A stretch of DNA of 7,795 nucleotides from Candidatus Aminicenantota bacterium (GTDB lineage Bacteria; Acidobacteriota; Aminicenantia; Aminicenantales; UBA8522): contig JAFGRZ010000024.1 of NCBI GenBank assembly GCA_016934895.1, positions 1-7,795 of the forward strand, written 5' to 3'. A program made the translations under genes and the position numbers. The notes below the pieces were generated by a model that worked only from the letters and a program-made list of their open reading frames with translations, searched no databases and was not told the DNA's origin. Positions 1 through 6,101 of this stretch are shown here, in pieces (the first letter of the stretch is position 1; every line of letters begins with the position of its first letter).

Positions 1-715
1 ATGACCAGATGTCCGTCCGCTGGTCCACCTCCTTGCCCCGCGCCTGCTCGGGAGACATGTAGGCCACTGTCCCCATGGTCGAGCCATCCTTGGTCAACAG
101 GGTGCCTCCGGCGACTCTGGCTAATCCAAAATCCATGATCTTCGCCTGGTCTCTTTCCGTCACCATGATGTTGGCGCTTTTAATATCCCGGTGCACGACC
201 CCTTTCTTGTGGGCTTCCTGCAAACCTTCGGCCACCTGGGTGGCAATTTTCAGGGCCTCTTCCAGCTCCAAGGGGCCTGATTCGATTCTCTTTTTTAAGC
301 TCTGCCCTCCAATATAAGCCATGGAAATGAAGGACGAATCTTCTGTTTCGTCGAACTCATACACCGTACAGATATTGGGATGGTCCAGTGCCGCAGCGGC
401 CTGTGCCTCTCTCATGAATCGGTCTTTAACCTCTGAAATGTGGGTCAGCTCCGGCGGCAGAAACTTGAGGGCGACTGTCCTTTTCAGCTTTGTATCTTCG
501 GCTTTATAGACCACCCCCATCCCCCCTCGACCCAGCTCTTCCAGGATTTGGTACCTTTCTGCAATCTTGCTCCCCTTTTGTAACTTCTTTTCGCGAGCGA
601 TCAGGGTTTTTGTAATAGAGATGTCTGCAGCGGGTTTTAGTGGTGTTGCACATTTGCCGCAATACAAGGTGTCTTCTGGGTTCTCATGCTGACATTGAGG
701 GCACTTCACTGACAT
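1..715 (-). CDS. Zinc-ribbon Ser/Thr protein kinase, N-terminal part (runs off left edge)
   Basis: This is a Hanks-type (PknB-like) Ser/Thr protein kinase that would phosphorylate protein Ser/Thr residues from ATP in the cytoplasm. I translated 238 codons; the C-terminal part lies beyond base 1. Residues 5-22 form a small zinc ribbon (C5-x2-C8, C19-x2-C22). A linker follows, then the kinase domain from about residue 55: glycine loop GRGGMGVVY (62-70), ATP-binding K84 in VALK, helix-C E103, HRDIKSAN (175-182) with catalytic D177, DFG (195-197), and SPE (221-223) ending the activation segment. All catalytic residues seen so far are intact. The start is ATG at 713-715 with GAGG (bases 724-727) 8 bases upstream; an in-frame GTG two codons earlier is possible. 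In relatives the missing C-terminus often carries TPR, WD40-like or TolB-like repeats. Its GC content is visibly lower than in the other genes. The substrate cannot be predicted. Confidence 0.93.
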   Translation of the reverse strand, partial: MSVKCPQCQHENPEDTLYCGKCATPLKPAADISITKTLIAREKKLQKGSKIAERYQILEELGRGGMGVVYKAEDTKLKRTVALKFLPPELTHISEVKDRFMREAQAAAALDHPNICTVYEFDETEDSSFISMAYIGGQSLKKRIESGPLELEEALKIATQVAEGLQEAHKKGVVHRDIKSANIMVTERDQAKIMDFGLARVAGGTLLTKDGSTMGTVAYMSPEQARGKEVDQRTDIWS

Positions 716-981
716 TCTCACCGCCTCATATGACTGGCATCAAAGCTCTTGCTTAAAGCCCGCTTTGTCCCAATCCTAGGTAATACGAGTGGTATCATAG
801 CCGCGGACAAGATGTCAATTGAAGGATGGCTCTATGCCGGGAAGTGTGGCAGCCAGGATAGGACGGGGAGTATGATCAGCCCCAATCTGCCTCGCTCCCA
901 ATCGGGTTCTTAACGCCGTCCCCTCAATGGTCGCTGCGGCAGATTGCGGCTGCTCTCCTCCGCAGTTTAACCCCAACCACA
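716..981. other. Intergenic region upstream of the kinase and downstream of the CocE-like gene
   Basis: I find no credible coding region in these 266 bases. On the minus strand a perfect TTGACA (rc of 813-818) is followed by TATGAT (rc of 794-799). The spacer is only 13 bases, short for a sigma-70 promoter, so this is at best a weak candidate for the kinase promoter. Near the end of the CocE-like gene a 6-base inverted repeat (CTGCGG 934-939 with CCGCAG 960-965, 20-base loop) lies in the right place for a terminator. It has no following T tract, so I do not call it one. Confidence 0.5.
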
Positions 982-3300
982 CTATTCGCTATAGAGTCTT
1001 GAAGGATGAAGAGTAGGGAGAGAAGTGGCCGGATCCGGCAGTCCGTGTTGAGATGGCGGGGGCTCGGAGAGAATCCACATCCAGATCCCCGAGAGGTAGT
1101 CGGCGGACCTGTAGACGCGGTGAGTCGCCTTCCGGAAATCCTTCTCCCCGGCCTCCCGGATGTTGCAGAAGGTCTGGGGGTTCCTGTCGAATAACGGGAA
1201 CCAGGAGCTCTGGACGTGGACCATGATGCGGTGGCCTTTGAGGAAGGTGTGGGCGATATCGGGGAGCTCGAAGCCGACCTTGGTCACTTCTCCGGGCACG
1301 AAGGGCTCGGGGTTCTCGAAGCTGTCGCGGAATTTCCCCCGGATGATGTCCCCGCGGATGAGCCTCTGGTAATTGCCCATCCGGACGTTCAGGGGATTCG
1401 GCTTGGGGTCCGGCGCGTCCCCGGGGTAGACGTCGATAACCTTGACCACCCAGTCGGCGTCCGTTCCGGTCGTCGAAACATAGAGCTCGGCGGTGATGGG
1501 GCCGGCTGCCCGCATGTCCTCGGTGAGAGGATCGGTGACATAGATTAGGACGTCGGGCCGGGAGGAGGCGAATCTCTGATCTTCGACGAAATAGTCCCAG
1601 TCGTACGGGATGTCGGGCCGGAGGCTGTATGGGACGGGCTTGGCCGGGTCGCTGACGTACTCGTCGAATTCCGTTCCCGATGAAGAGGACGCGCCAGGAG
1701 GCAATAGGCTTCCTTTTTCAGAAAAAACGAGCTTTTTCCGTTGGGCCCGGGCGGGCGGCCACGTATCGTGGGATTCCCACGCGTTGATTCCGGTATCATA
1801 AACCAGGGCCTCGGCCGGGATCGGCATCTCCACTCCCCTCAGGTGGGCCTCGAAAAAGGGGAACTCGACCTTTTCCATGTAGTAGGCGCTGGTGCCGGTG
1901 AAGGAGAAGGGGCCCCTGTCTTCGTTGACTCTGTATGTCCGGTTCCAGCTGCTGTGGATCCATGGTCCCATGATCAGAGTGTTTTGTATCCCTGGATTTC
2001 TCTTTTCGATGGTTTTGTAGGTCCGGAGCGTGCCGAGGAGGTCCTCTCCGTCGTACCATCCCCCGACGACCATGATGGCCGGCTTGATGGCGTTCAGGTG
2101 CCTGTAGGTCGAGCGGGATTTCCAGTAGTCGTCGTTGGTTTCGTGGGCCATGGCGTCCGCCCACATGTCGTTTCTTTCCTTGAACATCGCGGCCGTGATG
2201 TTCTTGAGGGGGCCGAGCTTGAGGAAGAAATCGTAGCCGTCTGGCGTGCCGAAAGGGAAATTGCGGCCGTGGAAGGGGGCCGGCTTCTCCCGGTTGACCC
2301 AGACACCGTAGGAGTAGGAGGCAAAGTGGGACAGATAGAAGGCCCCGTAATGGTGACCGTCGTCCCCGAGGAAAAGATCAGACATGGGCGCCTGGATGGA
2401 GACGGCGGCCACGGCGGGATGGGCGTCGATGGCGGCCATGGTGGCCGTAAATCCGGGGTAAGAGCTTCCCCAGACGCCGACTTTTCCATTGTGGTTGGGG
2501 ATATTCTGGAGGAGCCATTCGATGGTGTCGTAGGCGTCGCTGCTTTCGTCGACGTCGGCCGGGGATCTTTTATCGGGAATGTAAGGGGCCATGAAGTTGA
2601 ACGAGCCCTCGGAGCGGGCGCGCCCTCGGATATCCTGGTAGACGAGGATGTAGCCGGCCTTGGCGAAAAAGAGGGAGGGCAGGACGGAGGCTCTGTAAAC
2701 GTCGTCATAGGGCTCGATCCCGTAAGGCTCACGGTAGAGGAGGATGGGATGCGGGGTGGATGTGTCGAGCGGGCTGTAAACGTGGGTCATGAGGCGGATG
2801 CCGTCACGCATGGGGATGAGGTGTTGGGACTTGTGATAGTTGCGCTCAATGTATCCGAGCCGGTCGGAGCGTGAGTAGGGGTCGGCGTTCGGATCGTCGA
2901 AGTCCCGCTGCTTGGCGCCGCGGGTGTCCAGTTTGATCTTCTCATTGAGGAGGTGAAGCCGGGTGCAATTGCCTTTATCATCCGGTTCGAAGGCCAGGCG
3001 GAAAGTCCCATCTCGCCTGGATGTATAGGTGTACTCAAGAGGCTTCCCTTCGACCGCCGTCCAGACCGTGACCTCGCCGTCGCCGTTCGTGAGCGTTCGG
3101 AGGATGCCGTCCTTAAAATAAACTTGGAGGACGACGGTCTGGGACTCGCCGACCTTCATCTTGTAGACGCCTTCGACCTCCGCGTGTTTGAGAGAAAGCG
3201 CCTCGGGTTTGGTTTGAAGGCAGGCTGAGCCCGGCGATCCCAGCAACACAATAAGGCCAAATAGCGGAACAATGAGCGAACGAAAGCTGATCTGACGCAT
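982..3300 (-). CDS. Exported CocE / X-Pro dipeptidyl-peptidase (S15) family alpha/beta hydrolase
   Basis: This serine hydrolase of the CocE/NonD family cleaves an ester or amide (peptide) bond, probably outside the cytoplasm. Residues 1-27 form a signal peptide: positive start, hydrophobic LIVPLFGLIVLL, then GSAC. C27 could be a lipoprotein cysteine, but G at -3 makes a poor lipobox. Residues about 38-128 are an extra, probably beta-rich domain not found in minimal CocE enzymes. The alpha/beta-hydrolase core (about 155-510) holds the nucleophile elbow GVWGSSYPG with S280, Y281 as oxyanion-hole tyrosine, acid D417 in GGWYDGED, and H449 in GPWIHSSW: a full triad. Residues about 520-740 match the jelly-roll C-terminal domain (ITAELYVSTTGTDADW). 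Start ATG at 3298-3300 has GGAGGG (3306-3311) 5 bases upstream. GWYDGED and NDDYW resemble alpha-amino-acid ester hydrolases, so the annotation could be X-Pro peptidase, amino-acid ester hydrolase or acylase. The last ~28 residues, rich in Pro and Ser, look unlike the usual family end. Confidence 0.93.
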   Translation of the reverse strand: MRQISFRSLIVPLFGLIVLLGSPGSACLQTKPEALSLKHAEVEGVYKMKVGESQTVVLQVYFKDGILRTLTNGDGEVTVWTAVEGKPLEYTYTSRRDGTFRLAFEPDDKGNCTRLHLLNEKIKLDTRGAKQRDFDDPNADPYSRSDRLGYIERNYHKSQHLIPMRDGIRLMTHVYSPLDTSTPHPILLYREPYGIEPYDDVYRASVLPSLFFAKAGYILVYQDIRGRARSEGSFNFMAPYIPDKRSPADVDESSDAYDTIEWLLQNIPNHNGKVGVWGSSYPGFTATMAAIDAHPAVAAVSIQAPMSDLFLGDDGHHYGAFYLSHFASYSYGVWVNREKPAPFHGRNFPFGTPDGYDFFLKLGPLKNITAAMFKERNDMWADAMAHETNDDYWKSRSTYRHLNAIKPAIMVVGGWYDGEDLLGTLRTYKTIEKRNPGIQNTLIMGPWIHSSWNRTYRVNEDRGPFSFTGTSAYYMEKVEFPFFEAHLRGVEMPIPAEALVYDTGINAWESHDTWPPARAQRKKLVFSEKGSLLPPGASSSSGTEFDEYVSDPAKPVPYSLRPDIPYDWDYFVEDQRFASSRPDVLIYVTDPLTEDMRAAGPITAELYVSTTGTDADWVVKVIDVYPGDAPDPKPNPLNVRMGNYQRLIRGDIIRGKFRDSFENPEPFVPGEVTKVGFELPDIAHTFLKGHRIMVHVQSSWFPLFDRNPQTFCNIREAGEKDFRKATHRVYRSADYLSGIWMWILSEPPPSQHGLPDPATSLPTLHPSRLYSE

Positions 3301-3305
3301 AACGG

Positions 3306-3311
3306 CCCTCC
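3306..3311 (-). promoter_or_regulatory. Ribosome binding site of the CocE-like hydrolase
   Basis: On the minus strand these bases read GGAGGG, 5 bases before the ATG at 3300. This is a strong Shine-Dalgarno match and fixes the start over upstream or internal alternatives. Confidence 0.75.
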
Positions 3312-3455
3312 AAATAAAAGGACGAATTTATGAGGAGAAAGGTTCGTTCTCGAAGGCAAATGGGATGGATTGGGATCCCCTCAGGACAAGCAGGAGAAGG
3401 GTGGAAACGAAGTGAACTCGATTTGACGCCTTCCGGGGGAAATCATCAATGGCGG

Positions 3456-3492
3456 TTGACTTCATCGCCTGGGGCCAATTTATAAATATAAT
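3456..3492 (+). promoter_or_regulatory. Candidate sigma-70-type promoter of the ComEA-like gene in an AT-rich patch
   Basis: TTGACT (3456-3461) matches the -35 consensus at 5 of 6 positions. It is followed 19 bases later by TATAAA (3481-3486), within a run of almost pure A/T (3478-3500) in otherwise GC-rich DNA. A perfect TATAAT (3487-3492) overlaps but sits 25 bases from TTGACT. Either could act as the -10 element. The 265-base gap 3301-3565 lies between divergent genes, so the promoter of the minus-strand CocE-like gene should also be here, but I could not find a convincing pair for it. Confidence 0.45.
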
Positions 3493-3554
3493 AAAATCAA
3501 TGGGTTATCCGTTCAGACAAATTTGGCCCGGCGCTTGCATAAAGAAGCGGCGAA

Positions 3555-3560
3555 AGGAGG
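3555..3560 (+). promoter_or_regulatory. Ribosome binding site of the ComEA-like gene (decides the start)
   Basis: A perfect AGGAGG lies 5 bases before the ATG at 3566-3568. It rules out the earlier in-frame ATG at 3449, which has no Shine-Dalgarno sequence, lies upstream of the candidate promoter, and would bury the signal peptide. Confidence 0.85.
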
Positions 3561-3565
3561 TCGTC

Positions 3566-3865
3566 ATGACACGACTGGCGGCGAAAACGCTGCTCACCGG
3601 TCTTGTCCTCGGTCTCATCGTTGCCCCACTCATTTCTATGCAGGCGACGAAGGCGGACAAGATCAACATCAACACGGCTTCTCTGGGGGAACTCCAGAAG
3701 CTGCCCCGGGTCGGACCCCAGATCGCCCAGCGCATCCTCGATTACCGCAAGGAGAACGGAAACTTCAAAAGGATCGAGGATATCCTGAAGGTCCGCGGCG
3801 TCGGCGAGAAAATGTTCGAACAGCTCAAGGACCAGATCACCGTGGGTGAAGCAGCCAACAAGTGA
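3566..3865 (+). CDS. Exported ComEA-like helix-hairpin-helix protein
   Basis: This 99-residue protein is related to the DNA-binding domain of ComEA, the receptor that binds incoming double-stranded DNA during natural transformation. Residues about 1-30 are an export signal or single membrane anchor: MTRLAAK, the hydrophobic stretch LLTGLVLGLIVAPLI, then a possible signal-peptidase site after ATKA. The mature part opens with KININTAS (32-39), the family hallmark, followed by two hairpins: LPRVGPQIAQRIL (46-58) and VRGVGEKMFEQL (76-87). These would contact the DNA backbone without sequence specificity. It lacks the larger extracellular part of Gram-positive ComEA and resembles the short periplasmic ComEA of Gram-negatives. 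It has its own promoter and a terminator just downstream, so it is probably monocistronic. No other competence gene is in the window, so a role in DNA uptake is inferred from the family. Confidence 0.9.
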   Translation: MTRLAAKTLLTGLVLGLIVAPLISMQATKADKININTASLGELQKLPRVGPQIAQRILDYRKENGNFKRIEDILKVRGVGEKMFEQLKDQITVGEAANK

Positions 3866-3871
3866 AGGAAT

Positions 3872-3894
3872 GAAGGGGGCCCGCGCCCCCCTTC
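3872..3894. terminator. Bidirectional hairpin terminator between convergent comEA-like and rdgB genes
   Basis: GAAGGGGG (3872-3879) pairs perfectly with CCCCCTTC (3887-3894), an 8-base stem around a 7-base loop. It begins 7 bases after the ComEA-like stop codon and ends 8 bases before the rdgB stop codon. The tails are pyrimidine-rich on both sides (ATCTCTTCT on plus, ATTCCTTCACTT on minus) but lack a run of pure T, so intrinsic termination may be only partial. Confidence 0.7.
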
Positions 3895-3902
3895 CATCTC
3901 TT

Positions 3903-4535
3903 CTAGGCGCGCTTTTCCGCGGAGCCCAATGACCGCAGGAGATACCGCCTCATTTTATGGAGCGCCCGGCCGCGGTGACTGACCGCGTTCTTCGCCTCGG
4001 ACGGGACCTGCCCGAACGTTTTCCGAAAGGGCCCGTAATAAAAGACGGGATCGTAGCCGAATCCGCGATTCCCGCTCTTTTCCAAAGCGATATATCCCCT
4101 GACCTGCCCGCGGTATTCTTTGATGATGCGGCCGTTTCGGGATAGGACGAGCTGGCAGACGAAACGGGCCTTTCGGTCGGCCCAGGGAACTCCCTTCATG
4201 AGCCGCAGTAACTTTTGGATATTTCTCTCGTCGGTCGCCCCGGGGCCGGAAAACCGGGCGGATAAGATCCCAGGCGCGCCGCCCAGATGTTCGACTTCAA
4301 GGCCGGAATCCTCGGCCAGGGTCGGGTATTCGCTCAGGGAGCTATAGGCGAGACTCTTCAGGCGGGCGTTCTCGAGGAAAGTCTTGCCCTTCTCCTCGAC
4401 GTTCTCGTTGGCTCCGATATCCTGAAGGGAGAGGAACGCGAAAGGCAAATCCCCCAAGTCATGCCGGATCTCCCGCAGTTTCCCCGGGTTGGAGGTCGCC
4501 AGAACGATCTTTCTTTTACTCGATCTTGATCTCAA
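3903..4535 (-). CDS. rdgB: RdgB/HAM1 family XTP/dITP pyrophosphatase
   Basis: It hydrolyses non-canonical purine triphosphates (dITP, ITP, XTP) to the monophosphate and pyrophosphate, keeping deaminated bases out of DNA and RNA. It is cytoplasmic and acts as a dimer with Mg2+. The 210-residue length is normal for the family. All signature blocks are present: ATSNPGK (13-19) for nucleotide binding, KTFLENA (51-57), AEDSGL (74-79) with catalytic D76, LGGAPGILSARFSG (84-97), GFGYDPVF (158-165) and SHRGRAL (186-192). The family's usual start (KIVLATSN) lies close to the upstream stop. No ATG or GTG is available, so the start is taken as TTG at 4533-4535, giving nine residues before IVLATSN. That start lies 20 bases inside mgtC, has no clear Shine-Dalgarno sequence, and suggests translational coupling. 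It is the last gene of the minus-strand run, ending at the 3872-3894 hairpin. Confidence 0.94.
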   Translation of the reverse strand: MRSRSSKRKIVLATSNPGKLREIRHDLGDLPFAFLSLQDIGANENVEEKGKTFLENARLKSLAYSSLSEYPTLAEDSGLEVEHLGGAPGILSARFSGPGATDERNIQKLLRLMKGVPWADRKARFVCQLVLSRNGRIIKEYRGQVRGYIALEKSGNRGFGYDPVFYYGPFRKTFGQVPSEAKNAVSHRGRALHKMRRYLLRSLGSAEKRA

Positions 4536-5163
4536 GGATATCGCCCATGTCGAAGAGGCTCTGGTTGAACTGGCGTTCCTTCTCTTCGGAGGAGGAGAAA
4601 GAGAGCGACACGACCGAGACGTTCCTTTCTTTCTTGAGGTTGAGCTCGGCCAGCTTGAGCCCGAGATGGAAAATCAGTTTTCTCAGGTTGACGAGGATGT
4701 CGGGGCTGTCCTTGATCTTGAGATGATAATGATAGAGGACCTTTTTCAGGTGCGTTTCCTCGACCCGGCGGAAAAGGATGAGCGCCGCCAGGATCAGTCC
4801 GGAGAAGAGCACGGCGACAATGTAATAGCCTGCGCCTACGACCAGTCCCAGGCCGGAGACCGTCCAGAGGGTCGCGGCCGTCGTCAGTCCGTGGACGCTT
4901 CCCTGGGATTGGATGATCGCCCCCGCCCCGATGAACCCCATGCCGGTGATGGCCGCGGCCGCTACCCGAAGAGTTTCTCCGCCTGTATAGGCCGGGCCGG
5001 CCAGCATGAGCCGGGACAGAATCATCAACATGGCCGCGCTGGAACAGATCAGGATATGGGTTCTCAACCCGGCCGGTTTCTGGCTGGTCTCCCTCTCCAG
5101 GCCGATGATCCCGCCGAGGGCGATGGCCAGCAGAAGTTTCAAGGCCACATCCAACATGCTCAT
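4516..5163 (-). CDS. MgtC/SapB family inner-membrane protein
   Basis: This is a 215-residue MgtC/SapB-family membrane protein. Members are linked to growth in low Mg2+, acid tolerance and, in some pathogens, modulation of F-type ATP synthase or intramacrophage survival; many environmental relatives have no known role. The N-terminal half has about five membrane segments (roughly 4-21, 36-54, 65-84, 92-110, 111-131). It carries the family blocks GGIIGLERE (17-25), AGLRTHILIC (31-40), GMGFIGAGAII (74-84) and GLTTAATLW (92-100). From residue 137 a soluble ACT-like cytoplasmic domain of about 78 residues follows, as in longer family members. I chose ATG 5161-5163 because GAGGA lies 5 bases upstream. 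A GTG at 5211 overlaps the ubiA-like stop by 4 bases (GTGA) and would add 16 hydrophilic residues, but it has no ribosome binding site. The 3' end overlaps rdgB. Confidence 0.92.
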   Translation of the reverse strand: MSMLDVALKLLLAIALGGIIGLERETSQKPAGLRTHILICSSAAMLMILSRLMLAGPAYTGGETLRVAAAAITGMGFIGAGAIIQSQGSVHGLTTAATLWTVSGLGLVVGAGYYIVAVLFSGLILAALILFRRVEETHLKKVLYHYHLKIKDSPDILVNLRKLIFHLGLKLAELNLKKERNVSVVSLSFSSSEEKERQFNQSLFDMGDILEIKIE

Positions 5164-5168
5164 GATTG

Positions 5169-5173
5169 TCCTC
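5169..5173 (-). promoter_or_regulatory. Ribosome binding site of mgtC-like gene (decides the start)
   Basis: The minus strand reads GAGGA 5 bases before ATG 5163. The longer candidate starting at GTG 5211 is preceded by a pyrimidine-rich stretch with no Shine-Dalgarno match, so the shorter protein is preferred. Confidence 0.65.
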
Positions 5174-5207
5174 GTTTTCCCCGAGAAAACGGGCTGCTCA
5201 TAATCTA

Positions 5208-6101
5208 TCACAAGAGAAAGGAAAGGGCAAAAACGACAACCAAGACAACGGTCAGGAGGGCGACCAAGGGGTTGCGGAGCAGGCTTTCCGGCTCCTCCAT
5301 GACCTCCTTTTCCTTGAGGGTCTTGCGGAAGAAAAGGAGAATGTAGAGCAGCATGATAGGAAGAACGATCAGGAACCGGTAAAGTCGCAACGATGCAAGA
5401 AAAAGGAGGCTGCTGGAGAGAAAGACGACCGCGCTGACCACCATCCCGAAAAGCAGAAGGTTCCTGGAATACCTTTTATGCGAGAGCCGATAGTCGGCTG
5501 CTTTGTCTCCGAGGAGACGGAATTCGGACAGGCGCTTGGCCGTCATCAGGAAGTTGCCGAACGACCACCAGGCCACCAGCAAGCTCAGAGGAGGGAAGAG
5601 ATGCGCGGGAGCGAAAGCGTACCAGCCGATGAGGAAGCGGATCGGGTTGTTGGCCGATTCGGAAATGGAGTCGAGAAAGGGGATATCCTTCGTTCGGACG
5701 GGTTTGACGTTATAGAAGAAACCGGCGCCCAGGAGTGCCAGGAGAGAAAGGAGAAAGGATCGGGAAAAGAAGACCGCGGCCGGGAAGAGAGCAGCGGCGG
5801 TCAGGCCGAGACCCAGAAAGATAAAGGCCCTTTTTTTGATCCTTCCCTGAACGAGCGGACGGTCGCGTTTGACGGGATGGTGGATATCGGTCGGTGCATC
5901 GACGATCTCGTTGATGATGTAATTGGCCGTTGAGATCGCCCAGGTCAAAAGAAAGGAGAGGACCGCGCGGAAGATGATTTCAGGGACTGCAAAGGATGAG
6001 GCGAAGTCCGGATGGAGAAAGAAAAAGGCGGCCGTCCCAAGGAAGATGGCGGCGCTGCGGGGCCATCTCTCCAGCCGCAACGCCTGCAGGTAAGCGGTCA
6101 C
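5208..6101 (-). CDS. UbiA-family prenyltransferase, decaprenyl-phosphate phosphoribosyltransferase type
   Basis: This is a polytopic membrane enzyme of the UbiA superfamily, 297 residues, with about eight or nine hydrophobic segments. The first Asp-rich motif is NEIVDAPTD (64-72, NxxxDxxxD), which binds the Mg2+-pyrophosphate of the donor. It runs directly into HHPVKRDRPL (74-83). This HPxKRxRP block, together with FGNFLMTAKRLSE (181-193) and KDIPFLDSISES (138-149), is the pattern of decaprenyl-phosphate phosphoribosyltransferases. Those enzymes transfer phosphoribose from PRPP to a polyprenyl phosphate, unlike quinone or heme O prenyltransferases. The exact acceptor and donor here are inferred. 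The start is GTG 6099-6101: its GTGA overlaps the methyltransferase stop, with AAGGA 9 bases upstream. The frame stays open for 86 codons further upstream, but that stretch is Arg/Pro-rich shadow of the methyltransferase gene. Tight coupling suggests the two enzymes serve one pathway, probably an envelope glycan. Confidence 0.87.
   Translation of the reverse strand: MTAYLQALRLERWPRSAAIFLGTAAFFFLHPDFASSFAVPEIIFRAVLSFLLTWAISTANYIINEIVDAPTDIHHPVKRDRPLVQGRIKKRAFIFLGLGLTAAALFPAAVFFSRSFLLSLLALLGAGFFYNVKPVRTKDIPFLDSISESANNPIRFLIGWYAFAPAHLFPPLSLLVAWWSFGNFLMTAKRLSEFRLLGDKAADYRLSHKRYSRNLLLFGMVVSAVVFLSSSLLFLASLRLYRFLIVLPIMLLYILLFFRKTLKEKEVMEEPESLLRNPLVALLTVVLVVVFALSFLL

Noticed and set aside
794..818. 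TTGACA ... TATGAT as the kinase promoter
   Set aside because: Both hexamers are good but the spacer is 13 bases, well short of the usual 16-18. It is noted in the intergenic entry rather than called as a promoter.
934..965. Inverted repeat CTGCGG/CCGCAG downstream of the CocE-like stop as a terminator
   Set aside because: The stem is only 6 bases with a 20-base loop and no T tract, so it is too weak to call.
1741..2874. 377-codon open frame on the plus strand, antisense to the CocE-like gene
   Set aside because: It lies opposite a gene with clear family motifs. Its product is a Gly/Val/Asp/Glu-rich repeat-like string with no domain, as expected from the complement of GC-rich codons, and it has no good ribosome binding site.
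3449..3565. 39-codon N-terminal extension of the ComEA-like protein from ATG 3449
   Set aside because: There is no Shine-Dalgarno sequence, it spans the candidate promoter, and it would place the signal peptide internally. The ATG at 3566 has a perfect AGGAGG.
4489..5346. 285-codon plus-strand open frame opposite mgtC and the rdgB start
   Set aside because: It is a shadow of mgtC and the ubiA-like 3' end. The product is hydrophilic and Gln/Asp/Arg-rich with no recognisable motif.
5166..5933. 255-codon plus-strand open frame opposite the UbiA-like gene
   Set aside because: It is highly charged, Glu/Lys/Gln-rich, low-complexity sequence, the mirror of codons for hydrophobic membrane helices. 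It is not a gene.
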